Source: Thiotrichales bacterium (GTDB taxonomy: Bacteria; Pseudomonadota; Gammaproteobacteria; Beggiatoales; Beggiatoaceae). From it: a stretch of 57,746 nt of DNA. Numbering within the stretch: the first letter of the stretch is position 1; every line of letters begins with the position of its first letter. Below the pieces are notes generated by a model, which ran no database searches, was not told the DNA's origin, and was given only the letters and a program-made list of their open reading frames with translations. A program made the position numbers and the translations under genes. The stretch is from assembly GCA_016744475.1 (NCBI GenBank), contig JADGEH010000021.1:1-57746 (forward strand). Reading direction: 5' to 3'. Positions 1-7,378 of this stretch are shown here, one piece after another.

Positions 1-152
1 TACGAAGATGGGGAATCGAAGCGAAAATGCGCCATTTTGAGGCAGGTTTTTCGGTTTTTTAAGGCGAATAGCGGGCTATTTAACGAAAAAAAGTGGAAAG
101 CCTGACCAAAAAGGCGGATTTGCAGCCGATGCTCCCGTTTTCGTATAGGCTC
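1..152 (-). repeat. MITE-like palindrome, type A (left-truncated by window edge)
   Basis: This is copy 1 of a 158-bp imperfect palindrome found four times in the window (also 4305-4462, 7170-7327, 52875-53032). The outer arm is GAGCCTATACGAAAACGGG. This copy is inverted relative to the others and its first few bases are cut off by the window start. The right end is followed by T-TA at 153-155, which is also the stop codon of glcE. No transposase lies inside, so it must be mobilised in trans if it is a MITE. Confidence 0.85.
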
Positions 153-1220
153 TTATTCGTTGTCTAAAGGATACATGCGTCCTGGATTTAATATCAGGCG
201 TGGGTCAAAAGCCTGTTTTAAGCCTTGATGCAAACGCAAAATGCTGGCGGACAAAGGATGAAAAACCGCCTCATGATCGGTTCGACCACGAAATAACTGC
301 ACAGTGCCCCCCATCGCTTCGGCCTGCCGACGCAACGCACTTAACTCGCTTAACGGTGCGTGCCACCAGCGTTGCGCCCCGCCCCAATCCATCCAACACG
401 GTTGTGGCAAAGCAGGTGCAGTCGGCGGCACGGACAAGCGCCACAAAGGCTGCGCATCATGGAAAAAATCCACTTGTTGCTCGCGTACTTGCGACCAAAA
501 ACCTGCGCCATCCTCTAAAACCTCACCGCCCAATTCAGCCTGTCCCGCCTGCACCGCACTGACCGCCCCCGATAAGCGCACAAACAAGGTTTTCCCATCA
601 TGACAAGTGCCGGACAAGGGCAAAGCGCGACCCGCCCATTGATTCATGTGGCGAATAGCGGTGTCGGCATCGCAAACGTGTGCGAGCGTGATGTCCCGCG
701 CAGGCAGCGGTAAAACCTTCAGGCTGATCTCCAACAACACGCCCAGCGTCCCCAAAGCGCCCACCATGAGTCGTGACACGTCATAACCCGCCACATTTTT
801 CATCACTTCACCGCCAAAATGCAGAATTTCCCCGCGTCCATTAATGATTTTAACGCCTAAGACAAAATCCCGTGCGGCACCCGCATAAGGTCTGCGCGGG
901 CCTGATAAACCACAGGCGATGACACCGCCTAAAGTTGCGCTATCTGCAAAATGTGGCGGTTCAAAGGGCAACATCTGCCCCTGTTCAGCCAAGATTTTTT
1001 CCACGTCTTGCACACGAGTGCCGGCGCGAGCCGTGATGACTAATTCAGTGGGTTCATAGCTGATCACGCCTTGATGGGCAGCGAGCTGCAATGGCTCGCC
1101 TTGCGGTGCGCCTCCAAACCACGTTTTACTGCCACCGCCACAGATTTGCAGCGGCGTGTGTTGCGCAAATGCTTGTTTCACTTGTTGCTGCAAGCGCTCG
1201 CTTCCATCGTGTTCATTCAT
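153..1220 (-). CDS. glcE: Glycolate oxidase FAD-binding subunit GlcE
   Basis: This 355-residue protein is the FAD-binding GlcE subunit of the GlcDEF glycolate oxidase complex, which oxidises glycolate to glyoxylate at the membrane. The FAD_binding_4 region contains GGGSKTWFG near the N-terminus, then a block with ATLGGVIACGLSGPRR, then GGEVMKNVAGYDVSRLMVGA, all typical of GlcE. The length matches the family (about 350). I chose the ATG at 1220 because it overlaps the upstream stop as ATGA and matches family length; an in-frame start further upstream would add 24 residues read from inside the neighbour. It is the last gene of a three-gene minus-strand operon. GlcD and GlcF are not in the window; GlcF may lie beyond the left edge. 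Its stop codon sits on the end of a MITE. Confidence 0.9.
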   Translation of the reverse strand: MNEHDGSERLQQQVKQAFAQHTPLQICGGGSKTWFGGAPQGEPLQLAAHQGVISYEPTELVITARAGTRVQDVEKILAEQGQMLPFEPPHFADSATLGGVIACGLSGPRRPYAGAARDFVLGVKIINGRGEILHFGGEVMKNVAGYDVSRLMVGALGTLGVLLEISLKVLPLPARDITLAHVCDADTAIRHMNQWAGRALPLSGTCHDGKTLFVRLSGAVSAVQAGQAELGGEVLEDGAGFWSQVREQQVDFFHDAQPLWRLSVPPTAPALPQPCWMDWGGAQRWWHAPLSELSALRRQAEAMGGTVQLFRGRTDHEAVFHPLSASILRLHQGLKQAFDPRLILNPGRMYPLDNE

Positions 1221-1789
1221 GGTGTTTTCTCGATATAAAACTGCGGCCAATGCAACTTCACCACCGGACTGCTGCGTGCCAAAGCATGACAAGTATCCAA
1301 CACCACAGGTTTATCGTCATTTTCTTTACGAATGCTTTCCGCCACGGTTTCTGCATTCGCATCAGTCGAACCCGCAATGGTTTGAAAAGCTGTTGTGGCG
1401 ACGGGGGCGAGTAATTCGACCAGATGCGTACACCCCAGCGTGCCGCCTAAACGTTTACGGATTTCAAAACGCCAGCCCAAACCCATAGTTAAACCCTTAA
1501 GCAACTGAAATCGCTCGATAATATTCGGGCATATCTCAAACGGAGACGCATCAATGCAAGCTTCAGTCTCATGCACCAAAAAATGCTCATCAACCGTGAC
1601 CCGTACTGACATTTGATGCAAAGCGTCTCCTGGCGGAAGAAAGCCTTTTTTATCATGAGGATAAGGAAAATTTTTAGTATCCGTAAGATGGCCTTCAATG
1701 TCCCATAAGCCATCATCACGTTTGAAACCTTGACACAGAATCTTGCGCGTATGAGACGGTGTGCGTGGTGCAGGTGTAGACAAAGGCAT
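1217..1789 (-). CDS. DUF2889 family protein
   Basis: This 190-residue protein resembles DUF2889, a bacterial family of unknown function. The visible signature is the stretch around WDIEGHLTDTKNF, followed by a central VRVTVDEHFLVHETEACID and a C-terminal half with GCTHLVELLAPVATTAFQTI. There is no signal peptide or membrane segment, so it is probably cytoplasmic. The ATG at 1789 has GGGAG six bases upstream; a TTG at 1795 is possible but less likely. It starts two bases after the reductase stop and overlaps glcE by four bases (ATGA), so the three are almost certainly translated together. Its place between a flavin reductase and GlcE hints at a role in glycolate or aromatic/steroid-type oxidation, but this is only context. 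Confidence 0.75.
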   Translation of the reverse strand: MPLSTPAPRTPSHTRKILCQGFKRDDGLWDIEGHLTDTKNFPYPHDKKGFLPPGDALHQMSVRVTVDEHFLVHETEACIDASPFEICPNIIERFQLLKGLTMGLGWRFEIRKRLGGTLGCTHLVELLAPVATTAFQTIAGSTDANAETVAESIRKENDDKPVVLDTCHALARSSPVVKLHWPQFYIEKTP

Positions 1790-1791
1790 TA

Positions 1792-2808
1792 TCAACTCCC
1801 TGAAATATCAAAAGAATCCGCATAAAAATGTTCGGTTTTCAAATGCCGCTGATGGGTAAAGCTATCACGCGCTGCACTGACCATGATGGGCGGGCCACAG
1901 CTATACACCGCGTGCTGACTTAAATCATCATAATCCGCCAGCACCGCTTCATGTACAAATCCGGTACGCCCCGACCACTCATCCTCCGCTTGCGGGTCTG
2001 ACAACACCGGGGTATAGCGAATATGTTCATGCGCATCCGCCCAACTTTGCGCTAAATCATGCAGATACAGATCACGCTTAGAACGCACGCCCCAATACAA
2101 ATGAATAGGCCGTTTAAAATCAACATGCAAACTATGCTCAATAATGGCCTTCAAAGGCGCAAAGCCCGTTCCGCCCGCCACCATCACCATGGGCGCTTCA
2201 CTGTCTTCACGTAAGAAAAACGTACCCAAGGGCGCTTCAATGCGCAACAAATCCTTTTCTTTCATCTTGTTAAATACATGTTCCGTAAAATAACCATCCG
2301 CTAAATGACGGATATGCAATTCTAATATCTCATCATCATGCGGCGCATTCGCCATCGAAAAACTGCGGCGACGACCATCGCGCAAGATAAAATCCAGATA
2401 TTGTCCGGCTAAAAATAGCAGGCGATCTTTCTCCGGCAATTTAATTCCCAACAACATCACGTCATGAGACAGTCGCTCAAGCTTCACCACACGACAAGGC
2501 AGTTTTTTCACCTCAATCTCTTCCACCTGCTCCACTTCATCCACCGCGATTTCAATATCCGTATCCGCTATGGCTTGGCACAGCAACACTTCTCCGGCGG
2601 CTTCATCAATACGTCCCAGCGCTTGCACACTATCGCGGTCTTCATAGTGAACGCTCCCCGACACCAAACGTCCTAAACAAGCACCGCAAGCACCGCTACG
2701 GCAGCCATAAGGCAAGGTATGATGACAACGCAAAGCGGCATCTAAAATAGTTTCATGGGCTTCAGCTTCAAACTGAGCACCGCTGGACTGGATGAGGATG
2801 TGTGGCAT
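1792..2808 (-). CDS. 2Fe-2S ferredoxin-type flavin reductase (CDP-6-deoxyglucoseen reductase-like)
   Basis: This is a 338-residue NAD(P)H-dependent electron-transfer protein. An N-terminal plant-type [2Fe-2S] domain carries the cluster motif CRSGACGACLG near residue 40 with a further Cys after VLLCQA. A ferredoxin-reductase module follows, with the FAD motif RRSFSMANAP, the NAD-binding VMVAGGTGFAPLKAI, and the C-terminal YSCGPPIM. This order (ferredoxin, FAD, NAD) is that of CDP-6-deoxy-delta-3,4-glucoseen reductase and oxygenase reductases. The ATG at 2808 is preceded by CAGGAG. It is first in the operon with the DUF2889 gene and glcE. A type B MITE ends only 24 bases upstream of its start, so its promoter either lies inside the MITE or was displaced by it. 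The physiological partner is unknown. Confidence 0.85.
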   Translation of the reverse strand: MPHILIQSSGAQFEAEAHETILDAALRCHHTLPYGCRSGACGACLGRLVSGSVHYEDRDSVQALGRIDEAAGEVLLCQAIADTDIEIAVDEVEQVEEIEVKKLPCRVVKLERLSHDVMLLGIKLPEKDRLLFLAGQYLDFILRDGRRRSFSMANAPHDDEILELHIRHLADGYFTEHVFNKMKEKDLLRIEAPLGTFFLREDSEAPMVMVAGGTGFAPLKAIIEHSLHVDFKRPIHLYWGVRSKRDLYLHDLAQSWADAHEHIRYTPVLSDPQAEDEWSGRTGFVHEAVLADYDDLSQHAVYSCGPPIMVSAARDSFTHQRHLKTEHFYADSFDISGS

Positions 2809-2832
2809 TCTAAATCGTCTCCTGGATAAATA

Positions 2833-2990
2833 GACTGGTTGCAAGGGGTCTTCATCGACTGCAAAGGCGTGGATTTTGGCCTGTTTTTCCGCTTTTTATC
2901 AACACACGCCCGCTATTCGTCTCAAAAAACCGAAAAAACCGCCTCAACACCACACCTTTTCGCTACGATGCCTACCCCTCGCAACAAGTC
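2833..2990 (+). repeat. MITE-like palindrome, type B
   Basis: A 158-bp imperfect palindrome with terminal inverted repeats GACTGGTTGCAAGGGGT / ACCCCTCGCAACAAGTC, flanked on both sides by TA (2831-2832 and 2991-2992). This is the duplication expected of IS630/Tc1-mariner-type MITEs. The core, including CGCTATTCGTCTCAAAAAAC, is shared with types A and C. Confidence 0.85.
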
Positions 2991-3339
2991 TAATGATGAC
3001 AGCCTGTTGATAGCGTTGCAGCGAAGCGTTTTCACTACAACCTAGGCACTCATCATATTTAAAGTAGCGTCAAGCAGGACGCAAACCAGGGATTTTAGGT
3101 GGAGTCTGTGCAAAAGAAAACCAACTCTGTCACAGAAGTTGATAAACAGGCTTTGTATACCTTGCTAAACAGGCAAGATGGGCTGATGTTAGGAACCGCA
3201 TCTTCATTCCTCAGCCCTGTAGGATGGAACAGGCGCGACGGACACGCCATTTGAAATATAAGTGTTATTGCGCCGTCTTCCACCATAAGGCCTGTATCAT
3301 TGACCCCCCGTCTAAATTTACACGTTGGAGCTTAAATCC
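2991..3339 (+). other. Intergenic leader upstream of the double globin, with one hairpin
   Basis: No convincing gene is seen here. A hairpin lies at about 3180-3217: outer stem GGGCTGA / TCAGCCC, inner stem AGGAA / TTCCT, loop about 10 bases. It is about 120 bases upstream of the globin start and could be a leader structure or a terminator remnant. Confidence 0.35.
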
Positions 3340-4233
3340 GTGAGTATAGAAAATCGTCTTTTAGTCAAAGAATCCATTGATGCTGTAGGCAATAATATGG
3401 ATGAATTATCACGTTTATTCTTTCGTGAATTATTTCATTTAGATATTCGTTTAGAAAATATCCTGCCCGGCAACGTGGTCTTTCTTAATCGTAAATTCGC
3501 CAACATGATGGGGACTTTCAGAAACCTAAAACACCTGGAAAAAATCATTGAATCGCTGGCTAAAATGGGTGAGCGGCACATCATGAATTACGCAGTTTTG
3601 CCGGAATATTTACCGACTGCCAAACAAGCCTTACTGTATGCGCTCAAAGCCTATTTCAAAGATCGTTTCAATGCACCATTAGAAGCGGCTTGGGAGCAAG
3701 TCTTTGACGAAGTGAGCGAGATTATGCTGCAAGCCATGCAACAAGTAGAACCCGCCAACATCAAAAAGAAAGACTATGCAGACAGCGCGTATGACGCCAC
3801 CTTGCTCGCAGATATTGGCGGTGCCGAAGTCGTCACGCGGATTCATGCGCGTTTTTACGATGCCATGTTTGATGAGCCTTGGCTGGGTCAGTTTTTTTAT
3901 GGCAAATCAAAATCATCGCTGATCATCAAACAAACCCAATTCATGGTAGGCGCGTTTGGCGGGGCGAATGAATACGAAGGCGACACCCCCGCCTTTGTCC
4001 ACATGCACATGTTTGTCACCGCAGAACAAGCCGATCTACGCGAGAACATTCTGCGCCGAGCGATTTTGCAAGAAGGCTTAAGCGACAGCATCGCCGAGCG
4101 CTGGTTAGCCGTCGATCACGCTTTCCGCTCGGCTATCGTCAAAAAATCGATGGATGAATGTGTGCTCAAATGCTTAGGACAATTTCCTGTGTCGGCAAAA
4201 AAACCGGAGGGATACACGCCAGAGGTGGATTAA
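3340..4233 (+). CDS. Tandem two-domain globin (flavohaemoglobin-type globin fused to truncated haemoglobin)
   Basis: This 297-residue protein appears to hold two haem-binding globin domains of different classes. Residues about 10-135 look like a flavohaemoglobin/single-domain globin: the segment GERHIMNYAVLPEYLPTAKQ fits the F-helix with proximal His, and ALLYALKAYF follows as in that family. Residues about 155-285 look like a truncated haemoglobin: GGAEVVTRIHARFYDAMFDEP, then QTQFMVGAFGG, then AFVHMHMFVTAEQADLRENI with a likely proximal His. No reductase domain or membrane segment is present. A likely role is oxygen or NO binding or detoxification in the cytoplasm. The start is GTG at 3340 with TTGGAGC about eight bases upstream. 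The gene stands alone; a type A MITE follows 71 bases downstream. Confidence 0.8.
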   Translation: MSIENRLLVKESIDAVGNNMDELSRLFFRELFHLDIRLENILPGNVVFLNRKFANMMGTFRNLKHLEKIIESLAKMGERHIMNYAVLPEYLPTAKQALLYALKAYFKDRFNAPLEAAWEQVFDEVSEIMLQAMQQVEPANIKKKDYADSAYDATLLADIGGAEVVTRIHARFYDAMFDEPWLGQFFYGKSKSSLIIKQTQFMVGAFGGANEYEGDTPAFVHMHMFVTAEQADLRENILRRAILQEGLSDSIAERWLAVDHAFRSAIVKKSMDECVLKCLGQFPVSAKKPEGYTPEVD

Positions 4234-4304
4234 AAAACCCGTCACCATCATCCGTGAATAGGATGGGCAAAAAATGATGGGCAGGTTGGAACATGAGACA
4301 TTTA

Positions 4305-4462
4305 GAGCCTATACGAAAACGGGATAATCGGCTGTAAACCCGCCCTTTTGGTCAGGTTTTCCGCTTTTTATCAACACGCGCCCGCTATTCGCCTTAAAAA
4401 ACCGAAAAACCTGCCTCAAAATGGCGCATTTTCGCTTCGATTCCCCATCTTCGTATAGGCTC
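4305..4462 (+). repeat. MITE-like palindrome, type A
   Basis: A 158-bp palindrome, GAGCCTATACGAAAACGGG to CCCCATCTTCGTATAGGCTC, with TA at 4303-4304 on the left and TTA on the right. It lies between the globin gene and the STAND NTPase. The rest of 4234-4608 shows no gene. Confidence 0.85.
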
Positions 4463-4608
4463 TTAAGGATTTAAATAGGGGATTGGGGTGACACGATATA
4501 GGGATATGATCTCAGTGATACGACTCAAGCCATCTGCTTTAAAAGCAACCTAGCCCTGCACACCCACATCATGTAAGTTATGCCTTCCTCACCACGGAAT
4601 GAACAGCG

Positions 4609-6747
4609 ATGGAACTCGACGACCTGAAAACACTCTTGCCCGCGCAATTGAAAGAACTGGCACACCGTTTCGATTTGCCACAGGGTTATGTGGCACAAAA
4701 CGCTTCGCCAGTGGAAGAAGCGATTACATTGCTGACCTATGCAAAAAGCCGCGATGAATTGCCACGCTTAGAGACTTTATTCATACAACTCCAGCAGGAA
4801 ACCCCCACCAACGGCAGCACGCACGTCTATTCCTCCATTCCCAACCAGCCGTATTTCTTTGGGCGCGAAGCAGAACTCGCCAGCATTACCGACGCGCTGC
4901 ATCCTGAATCACGCGGCTGGGGGATTTTAATCGACGGCCCTGGCGGCATCGGCAAAACCTGGTTGGCGATTCGCGCCGGACATGTCACCACACATTTTCA
5001 ACGTAAGGTTTTTTTGTCGGCGAAAGTTCGCCATTTAACCCCGCATGGCGAAGAAAAAACCGAAGATTTCATGCTGCGCAATTTCATCGCCTTGATCAGC
5101 GATTTGGCAAAAGAACTGGGCGACGGCGGCATCGTCCGTCTGGCGGAAAATGAACGTGCCAACGAAGTCAAACGCGCACTGTCCACGCAAACCACCTTAA
5201 TCATCGTGGACAATTTGGAAACCTTCGACAAAGCCGAACAAAACCGCCTCTATCAATTCCTCAATCGCCTGCCAGAACGCTGCAAAGCCATTGTCACCAG
5301 TCGTCGTCGCAGCGACATCGACGCACGGATTGTGCGCCTGGATCGGCTAGATGCCGACAGCGCCTTGCAACTATTGACCGAATTGGCGCACAACAACCGT
5401 GCCTTGGCACGTACCGACGCAGCAGAACGCCAAACCTTGTATGAAATCACCCAAGGCAATCCACTGTTGCTGCGCTGGACTGCCGGACAACTGGGGCGCG
5501 GGCATTGCCGTACCGTGGCGAAGGCCTGTGAATTTTTAAGCAACGCACCGCCAGACAACGATCCGCTGGAGTATATTTTCGGCGATCTTTTAGACTCGTT
5601 CAGCGATACCGAAACCGCGTGTCTGGCGGCCTTAAGTCTGTTTACGCAGCCCGCGAAAGTACAATGGATTGTTGATGTCGCTGACATCGCCGAAGTCCAA
5701 GCGCAAACCGCGTTGGAAGATTTGGCAGATCGCGCACTGTTAATCAGCGACGCGGCGGAAGAAGTGTTTAGTTTGCCACCGCTGGCGGCGGTGTTTTTAA
5801 AACGCAAACGCCCAGACAGCGTGGCACGCGCTGGGGAACGCTTAAGCGACACAGTGTATGCGTGGGTATTGGAAAACGGCTATAGCAAACATGAGCGCTT
5901 TCCCAAGCTGGAAGCAGAATGGCCCAGCATCGCCGCTGCGCTGCCTTTGTTTGTCGCTGGAGACAATCGGCGTTTGCAAAACCTGTGTAGTGCGCTGATA
6001 TTTTTTATGGATTTTTCTGGGCGTTGGGACGAGTTATTGGATTTATTTCAACAAGCCGAAAGCAAAGCCGAGGCGAGCGGGGATTTTGACAACGCTGGTT
6101 GGTGCGCATATCAGGCGGGCATGACCTATTCCTTCCGAGGTCAAGCCGCAGCGGTGCTGGCCTGCGCCGAACGTGCCGCCGCGTATTGGCAACAAGCTAA
6201 GGCGGGTGCGCGAGAACGAGCGATTGCGATTCGCCTGCGCGGTATTGGGCATAAATTGGAAAAACACTGGTCGCAAGCTATCGCTGCCTATCAAGAAGCT
6301 CTGGAACTTGATCGCGCACGCTCGCCGGAAAGCGAAGACGTGGCGATAGCTTTGAACGACCTTGCCAATGCGGAGAAAGCATCCAGCGATGATCCGGCAG
6401 CCGAGCGCGATTATCGCGAAGCCTTGCGAATTGCCAAGAAAATCAATCACCGCGAAGGCGTGGCAACTTACACTGGCAACTTAGCCGGGTTGATGTTTAA
6501 GCAGGACAACTGGCGCGAAGCCGAGCGTTTGGCGTGTGAGGCGCTGGACTTGGCGGAAGCGCTGGGGCAGCAGGAGTTGATTGCTGAGGATTGCAGGACA
6601 CTTGCCGCAAGCCTTGCCAAGCAAAAGCGTGCCGCCGAAGGCTTACCTTATGCACAACGGGCGGTGGAGATTTGCACCCGCTTGCGGATTGACCCGGAAA
6701 AGCTAAAAAAAGCGCAAGCAGCACTGGCGGCGTGTGAGGCGGGTTAG
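4609..6747 (+). CDS. STAND NTPase with effector-associated-like N-terminus and TPR tail
   Basis: This 712-residue protein is built like a bacterial NLR-type STAND ATPase. Residues 1-62 form a small helical domain (LPAQLKELAHRFDLP, then ITLLTYAKSRDELPRLETLF) resembling effector-associated/death-like domains that recruit partners. Residues about 83-300 are an NB-ARC-like NTPase: FFGREAEL, Walker A GPGGIGKT (110-117), Walker B TLIIVDNLE (196-204), TSRRR (230-234) and GNPLLLRW (283-290). A winged-helix-like region follows (about 310-410). From about 440 to the end there are TPR repeats, for example AIAAYQEALELDRA. It has no fused effector, so it probably acts through another protein with a matching N-terminal domain. 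No partner is evident next to it. Roles in phage defence or regulated cell death are inferred from the family. Confidence 0.8.
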   Translation: MELDDLKTLLPAQLKELAHRFDLPQGYVAQNASPVEEAITLLTYAKSRDELPRLETLFIQLQQETPTNGSTHVYSSIPNQPYFFGREAELASITDALHPESRGWGILIDGPGGIGKTWLAIRAGHVTTHFQRKVFLSAKVRHLTPHGEEKTEDFMLRNFIALISDLAKELGDGGIVRLAENERANEVKRALSTQTTLIIVDNLETFDKAEQNRLYQFLNRLPERCKAIVTSRRRSDIDARIVRLDRLDADSALQLLTELAHNNRALARTDAAERQTLYEITQGNPLLLRWTAGQLGRGHCRTVAKACEFLSNAPPDNDPLEYIFGDLLDSFSDTETACLAALSLFTQPAKVQWIVDVADIAEVQAQTALEDLADRALLISDAAEEVFSLPPLAAVFLKRKRPDSVARAGERLSDTVYAWVLENGYSKHERFPKLEAEWPSIAAALPLFVAGDNRRLQNLCSALIFFMDFSGRWDELLDLFQQAESKAEASGDFDNAGWCAYQAGMTYSFRGQAAAVLACAERAAAYWQQAKAGARERAIAIRLRGIGHKLEKHWSQAIAAYQEALELDRARSPESEDVAIALNDLANAEKASSDDPAAERDYREALRIAKKINHREGVATYTGNLAGLMFKQDNWREAERLACEALDLAEALGQQELIAEDCRTLAASLAKQKRAAEGLPYAQRAVEICTRLRIDPEKLKKAQAALAACEAG

Positions 6748-6873
6748 CCCAGCGTCACCTGACAAAAGGCTTATCACAAGCCATCACACATGGGCTGGGC
6801 ATTGATCGACATAGCTTGTTTTGTTTGCCAGTGATGGGCACCTTATGAGTTTCACGTAGCCCATCATCTATTA

Positions 6874-7032
6874 GACTGGTTGCGAGGGGTAGGCATCGTA
6901 GCGAAAAGGTGTGGTTTTGAGGCGGTTTTTTCGGTTTTTTGAGGCAAATAGCGGGTTATTTGTTGAGAAAAAGCGGAAAAACAGGCCAACATCCACGCCT
7001 TTGCAGTCGATGAATACCCCTTGCAACAAGTC
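6874..7032 (-). repeat. MITE-like palindrome, type B
   Basis: A 159-bp element, GACTGGTTGCGAGGGGTA to TACCCCTTGCAACAAGTC, flanked by TA at 6872-6873 and 7033-7034. It is inverted relative to the copy at 2833-2990, as judged from the shared core. Confidence 0.85.
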
Positions 7033-7113
7033 TATTATCCATCCTCCCATTCCCACGCGTTTTGCGTCACTGCCATTAAGTTAAGGAAAATAGCTTTTCT
7101 TCACCACCCCCTC

Positions 7114-7136
7114 TCCCCCTCCTGCGAGGAGGGGGA
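7114..7136. repeat. Perfect GC-rich hairpin
   Basis: TCCCCCTCCT, a three-base GCG loop, then AGGAGGGGGA. It is a C-rich palindrome of a kind scattered in many bacterial genomes. It may work as a terminator for the converging genes, but there is no long T run. Confidence 0.6.
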
Positions 7137-7169
7137 ATAAAATCAGCTACTTGCAAGGCTCCTAGCTAA

Positions 7170-7327
7170 GAGCCTATACGAAAACGGGATAATCGGCTGC
7201 AAACCCGCCCTTTTGGCCCGGTTTTCCGCTTTTTTTCGTTACACGCCCGCTATTCGCCTTAAAAAACCGAAAAACCTGCCTCAAAATGGCGAATTTTCGC
7301 TTCGATTCCCCATCTTCGTATAGGCTC
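7170..7327 (+). repeat. MITE-like palindrome, type A
   Basis: A 158-bp copy between TA at 7167-7168 (plus one A) and TA at 7328-7329. It is nested inside the inverted-repeat pair at 7051-7360. Confidence 0.85.
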
Positions 7328-7378
7328 TAAACTTAATGGCAGTGGCGTGCTTTGCGTGGGATTGTCAAACATCCTTCA

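Larger units (their letters stand above)
7051..7360. repeat. Inverted-repeat pair enclosing a hairpin and a type A MITE
   Basis: The 32-mer at 7051-7082 and the reverse complement of 7329-7360 share TCCCACGC at the outer end and CACTGCCATTAAGTT at the inner end. The inner ends abut the MITE-containing insert. It looks like an older palindromic element, or a bidirectional terminator, interrupted by later insertions. Confidence 0.55.
6748..7378 (+). other. Gene-free spacer packed with palindromic elements
   Basis: No coding sequence is seen. It contains a TGATGGGC / GCCCATCA hairpin near 6825-6866, a type B MITE (6874-7032), a 32-bp inverted repeat pair (7051-7082 and 7329-7360), a GC-rich hairpin (7114-7136), and a type A MITE (7170-7327). 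The two flanking genes converge here, so it is a likely insertion haven. Confidence 0.7.

Noticed and set aside
3060-3120. Possible GEMM (c-di-GMP) riboswitch from GGACGCAAACCA
   Set aside because: Only one short word fits; the second helix and receptor sequence are not seen, so it is not supported.
5253-5852. 199-codon open frame on the minus strand inside the STAND NTPase gene
   Set aside because: It is antisense to a clear NTPase, has no recognisable motif, and its amino-acid make-up (Ser/Arg/Ala rich) is typical of a shadow frame.
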